In this document: piece by piece, positions 17,551 to 25,870 of the stretch | Layout of the letters: each line of letters starts with the position of its first letter | How positions within the stretch are numbered: the first letter of the stretch is position 1 | Assembly (NCBI GenBank): GCA_003534295.1 | Contig: DPDV01000017.1 | Coordinates: 18,209 to 82,208, forward strand | Length of the DNA stretch: 64,000 bases | Source: Clostridiales bacterium | GTDB taxonomy: Bacteria; Bacillota; Clostridia; TANB77; CAG-508 | Reading direction: 5' to 3' | The notes under the pieces: generated by a model | Databases searched by the model: none | What the model was told of the DNA's origin: nothing | What the model saw: the letters and a program-made list of their open reading frames with translations, nothing else | Translations under genes and position numbers: made by a program

Positions 17551-17580
17551 GGCGGAGGCTTTAGCACCTCCGTCTTTTTT
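17551..17580 (+). terminator. Terminator of the U32 gene
   Basis: GGCGGAGG / CCTCCGTC (one G-U pair) with an 8-nt loop, then TTTTTT. The hairpin may also serve the convergent RNHCP gene. Confidence 0.88.
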
Positions 17581-17585
17581 CACAA

Positions 17586-17894
17586 TTATTGTGAAGCCGT
17601 TAATTTAATTAATAAATCTATGTTATCGTCTTTTGCTGCTTTGTTTCTACGTATTGCTCCACATTTTTTACATCTAAATATTATTATATATCCTTTTTTT
17701 GAATCTGGCTCTACTCTTATTGGTTCTAGTACTCCATGGCATGTTTCGGCTCTATCTCCCGGATTTATATCCACATGTTTTGAATGTAAACAATAATTGC
17801 AATGATTCCTGCACGAATAACCTAATGGTTCTATTTTTTTGCCACAATTTTCGCATATAAATTCTTCATCTATTTCAAAAAATTTTCTACCCAT
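17586..17894 (-). CDS. RNHCP-domain zinc-ribbon protein
   Basis: 102 aa. It contains the RNHCP-family core SCRNHCNYCLHSKHVDINPGDRAETCHGVLEPI, preceded by a CENCGKKI knuckle and followed by FRCKKCGAIRRNK, so four Cys pairs likely bind two zinc ions. Here the eponymous Pro reads Asn (RNHCNYC). The function of the family is not established; nucleic-acid binding is a common guess. It follows the TGS-uridine kinase by 25 nt on the same strand, so the two may be co-transcribed. Confidence 0.85.
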   Translation of the reverse strand: MGRKFFEIDEEFICENCGKKIEPLGYSCRNHCNYCLHSKHVDINPGDRAETCHGVLEPIRVEPDSKKGYIIIFRCKKCGAIRRNKAAKDDNIDLLIKLTASQ

Positions 17895-17919
17895 TTCTTC
17901 TTTTCCTCTTTACCAATAT

Positions 17920-19563
17920 TTAATCTTCGTATATGCTTCCTCCAATAAACTCTCTTAGCAAAGAATTCTTTGGAACTAATTCATCTGGAATATCTTCAAA
18001 ATAATTTAAAAGATTATATAAATTCTTAGCCTCTGAAAACTCCTTTGAAGCATTTGTTATTTCTTTTAATAAAGGATGTGCATGTTTTTTTAATACACAC
18101 AATTCATATATTAATGATGTGTTAAACATACTGTCGGCATCTTCTTGAAACGGATATATGTATTTTTCTTCTCCTTGATTAACAGAAAGCCATGTTTCCA
18201 ATGTATGTAGGGCACTATAACTTCTAAATTGATAATCTCTTACTATTCTTCTTATAAGTCTCGTGTCAGTTGTAGATATTCTGTTAAAATAATCTATATT
18301 TAGTACTGTTAATGCACTTATATATATTTTATACTTTTGGTCTTTTGAAATTGCTTCTGTTAGCTTGTCATTTAAGCAGTGAATTCCTTCCATTACAAGT
18401 ACTTCGTCCTGCGCTAATCTCATTTTCTCTCCATGGTATTCTTTATGACCTGTTTTAAAATTAAATGTTGGCACATCAATTTCTTCACCATTTAATAATT
18501 TTGTTAAATGTTCATTAAATAATTTTAAATCTATTGCCTCTATGCATTCAAAATCATATGTTCCATCAGAATGTTTTGGATTATCTTTTCTTTCTACAAA
18601 ATAATTATCAACAGATATTGTAACTGGTTTTAATCCATTTAGTCTTAAATGTACTCCTAATCTTTTAGAGAAAGTAGTTTTTCCAGAAGAAGATGGTCCC
18701 GCTATCAGTATTGCTTTTACATCTTTTCTCTCTACTATTTTGTCTGCTAAATCGGATATTTTCTTCTCATGTAATGCTTCAGATAATGATATAATGTCTT
18801 GAGCTTTTCCCTCTGATATTGCTTTATTTAGTCTGTACACTGTATTAATTTTTAATGTTTTATATATATCTTCGTATTCATCTAATGTGTTTAAAAGTTT
18901 CTTTGTTTCATTATACTTTTCTAAAACATTTGGAGTATATTTTGATGGATATCTTAATAAAAATCCATCATGATATTTTACAACTTCAAACTTATCTATA
19001 AATCCTGTTGATATAGGCATTACACCATAAAAATAGTTATAATATTCTTCACAAAAATATAGCGAAACTTCTTCTTTTTCTTTATTATCTAATTGTAATA
19101 TTCCTCTTAGTGTTTTTTCTTTTTCGTAAAATTTGATTGCCTCTTCTTTGGTCATTTCCACTTTTTTAATTTCTATATTTTTATTTACAATTTCATGCAT
19201 TTTTTCACTTATTCTTTTTATTAATTCTTCAGTTATTTCCATATTTTCTATTTCACACAACATTGAATTAGATAATTGATAATTTACTGTTAGTAAAGCT
19301 TGTGGATATAATTCATATAGAGCTTTAGCCATTATATATGTTACCCCTCTTATGTATACTCTTCTGCCATCTCTTGTTGTTGTATCAATTAACTCCACTT
19401 TGTCTTCTGGCTCTACCTCATAATTTAAACTTTTTACTTCATTATTGCATTTACAAGCAATTATATTACTATCTTTTAACTCTATTTCTTTCTTAAATAT
19501 ATCTATTACTTTTTGTTTACTTGTAATTTCTAACTTTTTTTCACTTTTATATACTATGTTCAT
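17920..19563 (-). CDS. Nucleoside kinase: TGS/ThrRS-like N-terminus fused to a uridine kinase
   Basis: 547 aa. The first 60 residues resemble a TGS domain. The next section (RRVYIRGVTYIMAKALYELYPQA, and the threonyl-tRNA-synthetase-type editing-like region) leads to a P-loop kinase of the phosphoribulokinase/uridine kinase family from about residue 280. Walker A is GPSSSGKTTFSKRL; TISVDNYFVERKDNP and VLVMEGIHCLN follow, and TDTRLIRRIVRDYQFR is the lid-like segment. Such fusions are common in clostridia and are annotated as nucleoside or uridine kinases; the role of the TGS/SAD part is unknown. AAAGGAAG precedes the ATG and a promoter lies at 19590-19618. Confidence 0.85.
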   Translation of the reverse strand: MNIVYKSEKKLEITSKQKVIDIFKKEIELKDSNIIACKCNNEVKSLNYEVEPEDKVELIDTTTRDGRRVYIRGVTYIMAKALYELYPQALLTVNYQLSNSMLCEIENMEITEELIKRISEKMHEIVNKNIEIKKVEMTKEEAIKFYEKEKTLRGILQLDNKEKEEVSLYFCEEYYNYFYGVMPISTGFIDKFEVVKYHDGFLLRYPSKYTPNVLEKYNETKKLLNTLDEYEDIYKTLKINTVYRLNKAISEGKAQDIISLSEALHEKKISDLADKIVERKDVKAILIAGPSSSGKTTFSKRLGVHLRLNGLKPVTISVDNYFVERKDNPKHSDGTYDFECIEAIDLKLFNEHLTKLLNGEEIDVPTFNFKTGHKEYHGEKMRLAQDEVLVMEGIHCLNDKLTEAISKDQKYKIYISALTVLNIDYFNRISTTDTRLIRRIVRDYQFRSYSALHTLETWLSVNQGEEKYIYPFQEDADSMFNTSLIYELCVLKKHAHPLLKEITNASKEFSEAKNLYNLLNYFEDIPDELVPKNSLLREFIGGSIYED

Positions 19564-19589
19564 ATTTTTTTCTTCCTTTCATACATATA

Positions 19590-19618
19590 TTTATATCATA
19601 TTTCTATTATATTATCAA
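19590..19618 (-). promoter_or_regulatory. Promoter of the TGS-kinase / RNHCP operon
   Basis: TTGATA (19618-19613), 17 nt, TATAAA (19595-19590). Confidence 0.65.
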
Positions 19619-19658
19619 TACATCGAGTTATGCCAAAGTAATACAATATGATAGCAAA

Positions 19659-19680
19659 AGGAGAGACATTTGCCTCTCCT
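19659..19680 (-). terminator. Terminator of miaB-mutS
   Basis: AGGAGAG / CTCTCCT stem with an 8-nt loop, followed on the minus strand by TTTTG, 6 nt after the mutS stop. Confidence 0.8.
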
Positions 19681-19685
19681 CTAAA

Positions 19686-22298
19686 CTAGTTTGCCATTTT
19701 ATCCTTTATTTTAACTAAAGTATTTAATGCATCAATTGGTGTCAAACTATTTAGGTCTATTTTGTCTATTTCATGTGCTATTTCTGCTAATTTGTAATTA
19801 TACATATCTAATTGACCTTCTGCAACCTTTTTATTTTCTTTTTCTTGTTCTTTACTTCCTAAAATGCTTTTTCTTTCCAAGGTTCGTAATATCTCATTAG
19901 ATCTTTTAGTAACAGTTTGAGGTACCCCTGCTAATTTAGCTACATGCACGCCATAGCTTTCATCCGTTCCTCCTGCCACAATTTTTCTTAAAAAGATAAT
20001 ATCTTCTCCTTTTTCTTTTACAGCTATAGAATAATTTTTCACACCCTGTATTTTTTGCTCAAGCCCTATAAGTTCATGGTAATGGGTTGCAAATAGTGTT
20101 TTTGCCCCACACTTTTCTTTATCTGACATATATTCTGCAACCGCCCATGCAATTGATAGTCCATCATATGTAGAAGTTCCTCTTCCAATCTCATCTAGAA
20201 TGACTAAGCTATTTTGTGTGGCTTCTTTAAGTATTGTTGCAACTTCCATCATTTCCACCATAAATGTACTTTGTCCCATGCTTAAATCATCTGATGCTCC
20301 TATTCTAGTAAAAATTTTATCAACTACTCCTAATCTTGCAAATGTTGCTGGAACAAAACTTCCACATTGCGCCATTAACGTTATTAACGCAACTTGCCTC
20401 ATATATGTAGATTTTCCTGCCATATTTGGTCCTGTTATTATAGAAAATCTATTATCTTCTTTATCTAAATATGTATCATTGTCTACAAATTCTCCACTTG
20501 GAAGTATTTTTTCTATAACTGGATGTCTTCCACCTTTTATATCTATAATTCCACTATTGTCTACTATAGGCATGCAATAATTCATATCTTCTGCCACGAT
20601 TGCAAATGAGTTTAAAACATCAAGTGTCGCAACTATGTCTGCTGTTCTTTGTATTCTTAGCAGTTGCTTTTCTATTATTTCTCTTATTTCGCAAAATGCA
20701 TTATACTCCAGATTTATAACTTTTTCTTCTGCTCCCAGCAATTCATTTTCTAATTTCTTTAATTCCTCTGTAACATATCTTTCACCATTTGTTAGTGTTT
20801 GTTTTCTTATATATCTATCTGGTACCAATGAAATATTAGATTTCGTAACTTCTATATAGTATCCAAAAACTTTATTAAACCCAACTTTTAGTCCTTTTAT
20901 TCCCGTTTTTTCCCTTTCGTTTGCTTCTAACTGAATAAGCCAGTTTTTTCCATCTGTTGTTGCCATTTTTAATTTATCTATTTCTTCATTATAACCTTTT
21001 TTTATTATTCCACCTTCTTTTACACTAATTGGCGGCTCTTCTACAATTGCAACATCTATTATATTATATATATCTTCTAATATATCTAATTCGTTATACA
21101 ATTCCTTTAATAAAGTACTTTCCGTATTTGACATTATTTTTTTTAATTCTGGCAACTGTTTTACAGAATTTTTTAATGAAATTAGGTCTCTGGCATTTGC
21201 ATTTCCATAAGAAATTTTGCCAACTAATCTTTCTATGTCATATACTTTTTTTAATAGATCTGCTATATCTCCTCTTAATATTGGGTTATCCTTTAATTCT
21301 TTTACTGAATTTAGTCTTTTATTTATTTTTTCAATATCCAATAATGGGTCATTTATCCATCTTCTTAACCTTCTTCCTCCCATTGATGTAGAGGTTTTGT
21401 CCAACACCCATAATAATGTACCTTTTTTTGACTTGTCTCTTAATTTTTCTGTTAATTCTAAATTTCTTCTGGCATTTATGTCCAAACACATATATTTTGT
21501 ATTGTTATACAAAATTATCTTATTTATGTGGTCTAAATTAGTTTTTTGAGTTTCTAAAATATATGTAAGTAATCCGTTTATTGCACATATACAAAGCGTC
21601 TTATCATTTATTTCTATTTTGTTTTCACTTTCATCAACTACATTATATTTAGATGTCAATTCTTCCACATTATTAGAGAACTTATTGTCTTCTTGCTTAG
21701 ATATATATATTTGAAACCTTTCTCTTATTTTTGCAATTTCCTCCGTAGTATCATACATTAAATTATTTACTACTATTTCTGCTGGTGAATATCTAGAGAT
21801 TTCATCTAATGCTGCAGAGAAATTATTTGTTTCTTTTATTTGAGTTGCTCTAAAATCTCCTGTTGAAACATCACATACCGCAATCCCAAAATAAATTCCG
21901 CTCTTATATACTGACATTATATAATTATTTTTCTTTTCATCCAATAAATTACTTTCTATTACTGTTCCTGGTGTTACAACTCTTATTACTTCTCTTTTAA
22001 CTATTCCCTTGGCTTGTTTTGGATCTTCCATTTGTTCACAAATAGCAACTTTGTAACCTTTACTTATTAAGCGTGCTATATAATTTTCCGCTGCATGAAA
22101 TGGTACCCCACACATTGGTGCTCTTTCTTCTTGTCCGCATTCCTTTCCAGTAAGAGTCAGTTCTAATTCTCTGGAAGCCAAAATTGCATCATCAAAAAAC
22201 ATCTCATAAAAGTCACCCAATCTATAAAATAAAATACTATCTTTATAATCTTTTTTTGTATCTAAATAATGCTGCATCATTGGTGAATATTCTGCCAT
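19686..22298 (-). CDS. mutS: DNA mismatch repair protein MutS
   Basis: 870 aa, full length for MutS1. The mismatch-binding domain has the Phe-x-Glu signature in YRLGDFYEMFFDDA. The connector, lever and clamp regions follow. The ATPase has Walker A GPNMAGKSTYMRQVAL, Walker B LVILDEIGRGTSTYDG and the ABC signature DDLSMGQSTFMVEM, ending ATHYHEL. The last 60 residues carry the C-terminal dimerisation segment. It binds mispairs after replication and recruits MutL; mutL is not in this window. It follows miaB by 37 nt in the common clostridial miaB-mutS order. Confidence 0.96.
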   Translation of the reverse strand: MAEYSPMMQHYLDTKKDYKDSILFYRLGDFYEMFFDDAILASRELELTLTGKECGQEERAPMCGVPFHAAENYIARLISKGYKVAICEQMEDPKQAKGIVKREVIRVVTPGTVIESNLLDEKKNNYIMSVYKSGIYFGIAVCDVSTGDFRATQIKETNNFSAALDEISRYSPAEIVVNNLMYDTTEEIAKIRERFQIYISKQEDNKFSNNVEELTSKYNVVDESENKIEINDKTLCICAINGLLTYILETQKTNLDHINKIILYNNTKYMCLDINARRNLELTEKLRDKSKKGTLLWVLDKTSTSMGGRRLRRWINDPLLDIEKINKRLNSVKELKDNPILRGDIADLLKKVYDIERLVGKISYGNANARDLISLKNSVKQLPELKKIMSNTESTLLKELYNELDILEDIYNIIDVAIVEEPPISVKEGGIIKKGYNEEIDKLKMATTDGKNWLIQLEANEREKTGIKGLKVGFNKVFGYYIEVTKSNISLVPDRYIRKQTLTNGERYVTEELKKLENELLGAEEKVINLEYNAFCEIREIIEKQLLRIQRTADIVATLDVLNSFAIVAEDMNYCMPIVDNSGIIDIKGGRHPVIEKILPSGEFVDNDTYLDKEDNRFSIITGPNMAGKSTYMRQVALITLMAQCGSFVPATFARLGVVDKIFTRIGASDDLSMGQSTFMVEMMEVATILKEATQNSLVILDEIGRGTSTYDGLSIAWAVAEYMSDKEKCGAKTLFATHYHELIGLEQKIQGVKNYSIAVKEKGEDIIFLRKIVAGGTDESYGVHVAKLAGVPQTVTKRSNEILRTLERKSILGSKEQEKENKKVAEGQLDMYNYKLAEIAHEIDKIDLNSLTPIDALNTLVKIKDKMAN

Positions 22299-22335
22299 AG
22301 TTAATTTTCTTCCTTCCCTTTTATTAATTATCTCT

Positions 22336-23736
22336 TTATATTATTTCTCCTTTTAAATACCACATATGTTCAGAAACTATTTTTAAGTCAATAACCTTTC
22401 CTATCAAATTGTCTTCTCCCTCAAAAATTACAACTTTATTTGAATCTGTTCTACCTGTTAGCATATTATCATTGTTTTTGCTTTTACCTTCTACTAGCAC
22501 TTTTTGTTTAGTATCAATATATTGTTTATTTTTATTTGCAATCTGCTGTTCAACTAACATTTTTAATTTATTAAATCTTATATGTTTTTGTTCTTCTGGA
22601 ACCTGATTCTCCATTTTGTCTGCTGGTGTTCCAACTCTTCTTGAATATATAAACATATATACTTGTTCAAAGTTTACCTTTTCTACCACATCTAATGTAT
22701 CTTCAAATTCTTCATCTGTTTCTCCTGGAAATCCCACTATTATATCTGTAGAAAATGTTACATTTGGTATCTCCTTTTTCATTTTTTCTACAAGATTTAA
22801 GTATTGTTCTTTTGTGTATTTTCTGTTCATTTCCTTTAATACTTTAGTATTACCGGATTGTAATGGTAAATGTATTAATTTACAAACCTTGTCACATTTT
22901 TTTATTGCTTCTATTACGTCATCTGTAAAATCCTTTGGATGAGGGGACACAAATCTAATTCTTTCTATTCCTTCTATTTTATTGACTTCGTAAAGTAGTT
23001 CTGCAAAAGATGTTATTTTTTCGTTTTTGTTCTCTACTTTTTCCATTCTCATATATGAGTTAACATTTTGCCCTAATAGAGTTATTTCTTTATATCCTTT
23101 ATCAGCCAACTCTTGTACTTCTTTTAAAATATCTTCTGCTTTTCTACTTCTTTCTCTTCCTCTTACATATGGCACTATACAATAACTACAAAAGTTATTA
23201 CAGCCATACATAATAGTAACAGATGCCTTTATTTTATCATCTCTCTTTATTGGCAAGCCTTCCACTATTTCTCCATCAATATTAATTATATCTTTTATCC
23301 TTTTCTTATTTAAAATTATATTATATAAGTCTTGAGGGAATTTATGTAATGTGTGAGTACCAAATACTATATCAAAAAAAGGATAGCTTTTCTGTAATTT
23401 TTCCACAATGTGTTCTTCTTGCATCATACATCCACCTATTGCTATTATAGTTCCTCTTTTTTCTTTTATCTTTTTTACTTCTCCCAATTTTCCAAATAGC
23501 TTATCTTCGGCATTTTCTCTTACACAACAAGTATTAAATACAATTAGGTCTGCCTCTTCTATATTTTCCGTACGAGTATATCCCATCTCTTCTATCATTC
23601 CGGAAAGTTTTTCTGAATCATTTTCATTTAGTTGACAGCCCATAGTTAAAATGCTATATTTTACATTTTTATCTTCGTTTAATTTTTTTACTGTTTCTAT
23701 ATATTCTTTTTGATTTTCTATATTTATTGCTTTCAT
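22336..23736 (-). CDS. miaB: tRNA-2-methylthio-N6-dimethylallyladenosine synthase
   Basis: 466 aa. MiaB is a radical-SAM methylthiotransferase acting on i6A37 of tRNAs that read UNN codons. The N-terminal UPF0004 domain supplies three cluster cysteines (MGCQLNEND, FNTCCVRENA, IGGCMMQEE). The radical-SAM cluster is YGCNNFCSYCIVPYVRGRERSR, and FVSPHPKDF, LHLPLQSGN and STDIIVGFPGETDEEF follow, with a C-terminal TRAM domain. AAAGGAATG precedes the ATG. A promoter sits at 23771-23799. Confidence 0.96.
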   Translation of the reverse strand: MKAINIENQKEYIETVKKLNEDKNVKYSILTMGCQLNENDSEKLSGMIEEMGYTRTENIEEADLIVFNTCCVRENAEDKLFGKLGEVKKIKEKRGTIIAIGGCMMQEEHIVEKLQKSYPFFDIVFGTHTLHKFPQDLYNIILNKKRIKDIINIDGEIVEGLPIKRDDKIKASVTIMYGCNNFCSYCIVPYVRGRERSRKAEDILKEVQELADKGYKEITLLGQNVNSYMRMEKVENKNEKITSFAELLYEVNKIEGIERIRFVSPHPKDFTDDVIEAIKKCDKVCKLIHLPLQSGNTKVLKEMNRKYTKEQYLNLVEKMKKEIPNVTFSTDIIVGFPGETDEEFEDTLDVVEKVNFEQVYMFIYSRRVGTPADKMENQVPEEQKHIRFNKLKMLVEQQIANKNKQYIDTKQKVLVEGKSKNNDNMLTGRTDSNKVVIFEGEDNLIGKVIDLKIVSEHMWYLKGEII

Positions 23737-23770
23737 TTTCTATTACATTCCTTTCATAAAGTCATACAAT

Positions 23771-23799
23771 ATTTTACATTAAAAATTGCCATTTTTCAA
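23771..23799 (-). promoter_or_regulatory. Promoter of miaB-mutS
   Basis: TTGAAA (23799-23794), 17 nt, TAAAAT (23776-23771), just after the rpmE terminator. Confidence 0.65.
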
Positions 23800-23810
23800 T
23801 ATTTTATAAT

Positions 23811-23837
23811 AAAATAAAACGTTCCTTTTGGGGAACG
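23811..23837 (-). terminator. Terminator of rpmE
   Basis: CGTTCC / GGAACG stem on the minus strand followed by TTTTATTTT. Confidence 0.85.
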
Positions 23838-23844
23838 CTTCATT

Positions 23845-24045
23845 TTATTGTAAACCGTATTTCTTTTTGAATTTGTCTGCTCTACCACCTGTTGTCTCTC
23901 TTTTTAAATTACCTGTCCAATATGGATGACATTTTGAACATATATCAACTTTCATATCTGATTTTGTTGAATTTGTTTTCATTATATTTCCACATGCACA
24001 TGTTATTGTTGTCTCTTCATAATTTGGATGTAATCCTTCTTTCAT
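23845..24045 (-). CDS. rpmE: 50S ribosomal protein L31, zinc (C+) type
   Basis: 66 aa with the L31 plan: MKEGLHPNYEETTITCACGN, then CSKCHPYWTG and a C-terminal GGRADKFKKKYGL. The cysteines of CAC and CSKC mark the zinc-binding form. It lies 84 bp after a small membrane-protein gene, which shares its promoter, and is followed by its own terminator. Confidence 0.95.
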   Translation of the reverse strand: MKEGLHPNYEETTITCACGNIMKTNSTKSDMKVDICSKCHPYWTGNLKRETTGGRADKFKKKYGLQ

Positions 24046-24129
24046 TTTGTCTTCACCTCTCCCTTACTTTTTTAAAAACACTAGTAAATATTTTAACATA
24101 TCATTTATTATTTTTCAAGTGTTATATTA

Positions 24130-24297
24130 TTATTTGTCTTTTTTATCTGATTTTTCATTTAATTGTTGCATATATTGTGCTGAAGATAACAATTCTTTTT
24201 CTAATGAGGATTTATGAACTAACTTTGTTGTTATATTGAATATACATGCTATTATTAATATAAAAAATAAAACTTTTTTCCATATTTTACCTAACAT
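24130..24297 (-). CDS. Small single-pass membrane protein
   Basis: 55 aa, not recognised. Residues 8-26 (KVLFFILIIACIFNITTKL) form a membrane helix. A polar helical tail with a possible coiled coil (SLEKELLSSAQYMQQLNEK) follows. ATG 24297 has AAGGAG 6 nt upstream, with a strong promoter about 30 bp farther up, so the gene is probably real. DivIC/FtsL proteins share this architecture but are longer; the size here is too small for a safe call. Confidence 0.6.
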   Translation of the reverse strand: MLGKIWKKVLFFILIIACIFNITTKLVHKSSLEKELLSSAQYMQQLNEKSDKKDK

Positions 24298-24326
24298 ATT
24301 TTTCTCCTTCACATAATTATATTATT

Positions 24327-24354
24327 ATTATACTATAAAATTTTAATTTGTCAA
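24327..24354 (-). promoter_or_regulatory. Promoter of the small membrane protein / rpmE unit
   Basis: Perfect TTGACA (24354-24349) and TATAAT (24332-24327) separated by 16 nt. Confidence 0.78.
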
Positions 24355-24423
24355 TATATGTATATGAGTAAATTTCTATATTTCGGGTATAATAATACAA
24401 ATTTATTGAAAGGATTTCTAATT

Positions 24424-25014
24424 ATGAATAAAAAAATATATGCCATTATATTTTTATTATTATTATCAGTAACTTTCCTTGTTGGTTGCGAAAATAATAA
24501 TACTAATAATAATTATACTACTAATAAAACCACTTATGAATCTCCAAAGCAATCTTTAAATGAAGAATTATATTCTTTTTCTACTCCTATAAAGTCCAGT
24601 GACCCAAATAGGATGACAAATTTGAAGATAACTTCTTCTAGAATTGATGGAACAATTGTTAAATCAAAATCAGAATTCTCATTTTATAAAGTTATAGGAG
24701 AACCTAGTAGTAAGGATGGATACAAAGAAGCCGATGCTTATGGAAAAGATAATGAAATAATTAAGGTTGTTGGTGGCGGTAATTGTCAGATAAGTACAAC
24801 TATATATAATGCTGCACTTGGAGTTAACGGATTAGAAGTAACAGAGCGCCACGAACATGATATGCCTGTTGCATATGTAGAAGATGGCAAAGATGCTACT
24901 GTTTCTTATGGAAGTTTGGATTTAAAGTTTAAAAATAATAATGATTTTGATATAAAATTAACTTGTGAAACTAAAGATGATAAAGTAACAGTGAAAATTT
25001 TTAGGATTTCATAA
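24424..25014 (+). CDS. VanW-domain lipoprotein
   Basis: 196 aa. The signal peptide ends in lipobox LVGC at Cys22, so the protein should be lipid-anchored outside the membrane. A low-complexity Asn/Thr linker leads to a VanW-like domain: RIDGTIVKSKSEFSFYKVIG, then the signature GGGNCQISTTIYNAAL, EVTERHEHDMPVAYVEDGKDATVSYG and DLKFKNN. VanW was first seen in vancomycin-resistance clusters, but its role is unknown and most copies are unrelated to resistance. ATG 24424 has AAAGGA upstream; an in-frame ATG at 24358 would put extra residues before the signal. TATAAT is at 24388-24393, without a clear -35. Confidence 0.85.
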   Translation: MNKKIYAIIFLLLLSVTFLVGCENNNTNNNYTTNKTTYESPKQSLNEELYSFSTPIKSSDPNRMTNLKITSSRIDGTIVKSKSEFSFYKVIGEPSSKDGYKEADAYGKDNEIIKVVGGGNCQISTTIYNAALGVNGLEVTERHEHDMPVAYVEDGKDATVSYGSLDLKFKNNNDFDIKLTCETKDDKVTVKIFRIS

Positions 25015-25043
25015 AATTCACAAATTTTTATTACATTTTTCAA

Positions 25044-25073
25044 GAAAACTACTAATTTTCATTAGTAGTTTTC
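25044..25073. terminator. Bidirectional terminator between VanW lipoprotein and rubrerythrin
   Basis: GAAAACTACTAAT / ATTAGTAGTTTTC, a 13-bp stem with a TTTC loop. It overlaps the rubrerythrin stop codon and sits between convergent genes. Confidence 0.85.
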
Positions 25074-25604
25074 AGCCTTTCTTTCAAAAAATGATTTTGC
25101 ATGAGCACATACTGGGCAAACTTCTGGGGCTTTTTTTCCAACAACAATATGTCCACAATTACGGCAAACCCAAATAGTATCTCCTTCACTAGAAAAAACC
25201 AATTCATTATTTATATTCTCTATTATTTTTTTGTATCTGGCTTCGTGTTCTTTTTCAATTTTTCCAACTTCTTCAAATAAAAAAGCAATTCTTGTAAATC
25301 CTTCTTCTCGTGCTTCTTTTGCCATTCTATCATACATATTAGTCCATTCATAATTTTCTCCACTAGCTGCATCTTTTAAATTATCTAATGTTGTTGGAAC
25401 TTCTCCTCCATGTAGTTCTTTAAACCAAAGTTTGGCATGTTCTTTTTCGTTATTTGCTGTTTCTTCAAATATGGCAGCTATTTGTTCATAACCATCTTTT
25501 CTAGCTTTACTTGCATAATAAGTATATTTGTTTCTAGCTTGTGACTCACCAGCAAACGCTTCCATTAAATTTTTTTCTGTTTTTGTTCCCTTAAGATTAT
25601 TCAT
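25062..25604 (-). CDS. rbr: Rubrerythrin
   Basis: 180 aa. A ferritin-like di-iron four-helix domain (EAFAGESQARNKYTYYA, IFEETANNEKEHAKLW, FLFEEVGKIEKEHEARY) is followed by a C-terminal rubredoxin-like domain with CRNCGH and CPVCAH binding one iron. Rubrerythrin reduces hydrogen peroxide in anaerobes using rubredoxin or NADH-linked donors. GAGGAGG precedes the ATG. Its promoter has a tandem 21-bp direct repeat just upstream of the -35, a possible regulator site. Confidence 0.95.
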   Translation of the reverse strand: MNNLKGTKTEKNLMEAFAGESQARNKYTYYASKARKDGYEQIAAIFEETANNEKEHAKLWFKELHGGEVPTTLDNLKDAASGENYEWTNMYDRMAKEAREEGFTRIAFLFEEVGKIEKEHEARYKKIIENINNELVFSSEGDTIWVCRNCGHIVVGKKAPEVCPVCAHAKSFFERKAENY

Positions 25605-25660
25605 TTTTACCCTCCTCGTATAATATTACAATAAATTATATATTTTAAAATTACATTAAA

Positions 25661-25689
25661 ATTATATAATACATATTAAATAAATTCAA
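25661..25689 (-). promoter_or_regulatory. Promoter of rubrerythrin
   Basis: TTGAAT (25689-25684), 17 nt, TATAAT (25666-25661). Confidence 0.72.
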
Positions 25690-25693
25690 GTAG

Positions 25694-25741
25694 TAAAATT
25701 AATTAAATTGTAAACTAATATAAAATTAATTAAATTGTAAA
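25694..25741. repeat. Tandem direct repeat upstream of the rbr promoter
   Basis: TAAAATTAATTAAATTGTAAA occurs at 25694-25714 and again at 25721-25741, a 27-bp period with no mismatch over 21 bp. It begins 4 bp upstream of the rbr -35 box. Each unit contains the palindrome TTAATTAA. A transcription-factor operator is plausible; the divergent carboxypeptidase gene may share it. Confidence 0.7.
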
Positions 25742-25870
25742 TGCACTACTAGATAATGTATTAAGTATCAACGTAAATACCATATTTTGCATATGTAATG
25801 CTAATAATTCTTAAAATTTTATAGAATAAAAAAATAACTTTTGAATATTATGTTTTAGGAGGTATCTTTT

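Noticed and set aside
24424..25014. Vancomycin-resistance gene
   Set aside because: VanW domains are widespread and no van ligase, dehydrogenase or dipeptidase is nearby; the domain alone does not indicate resistance.
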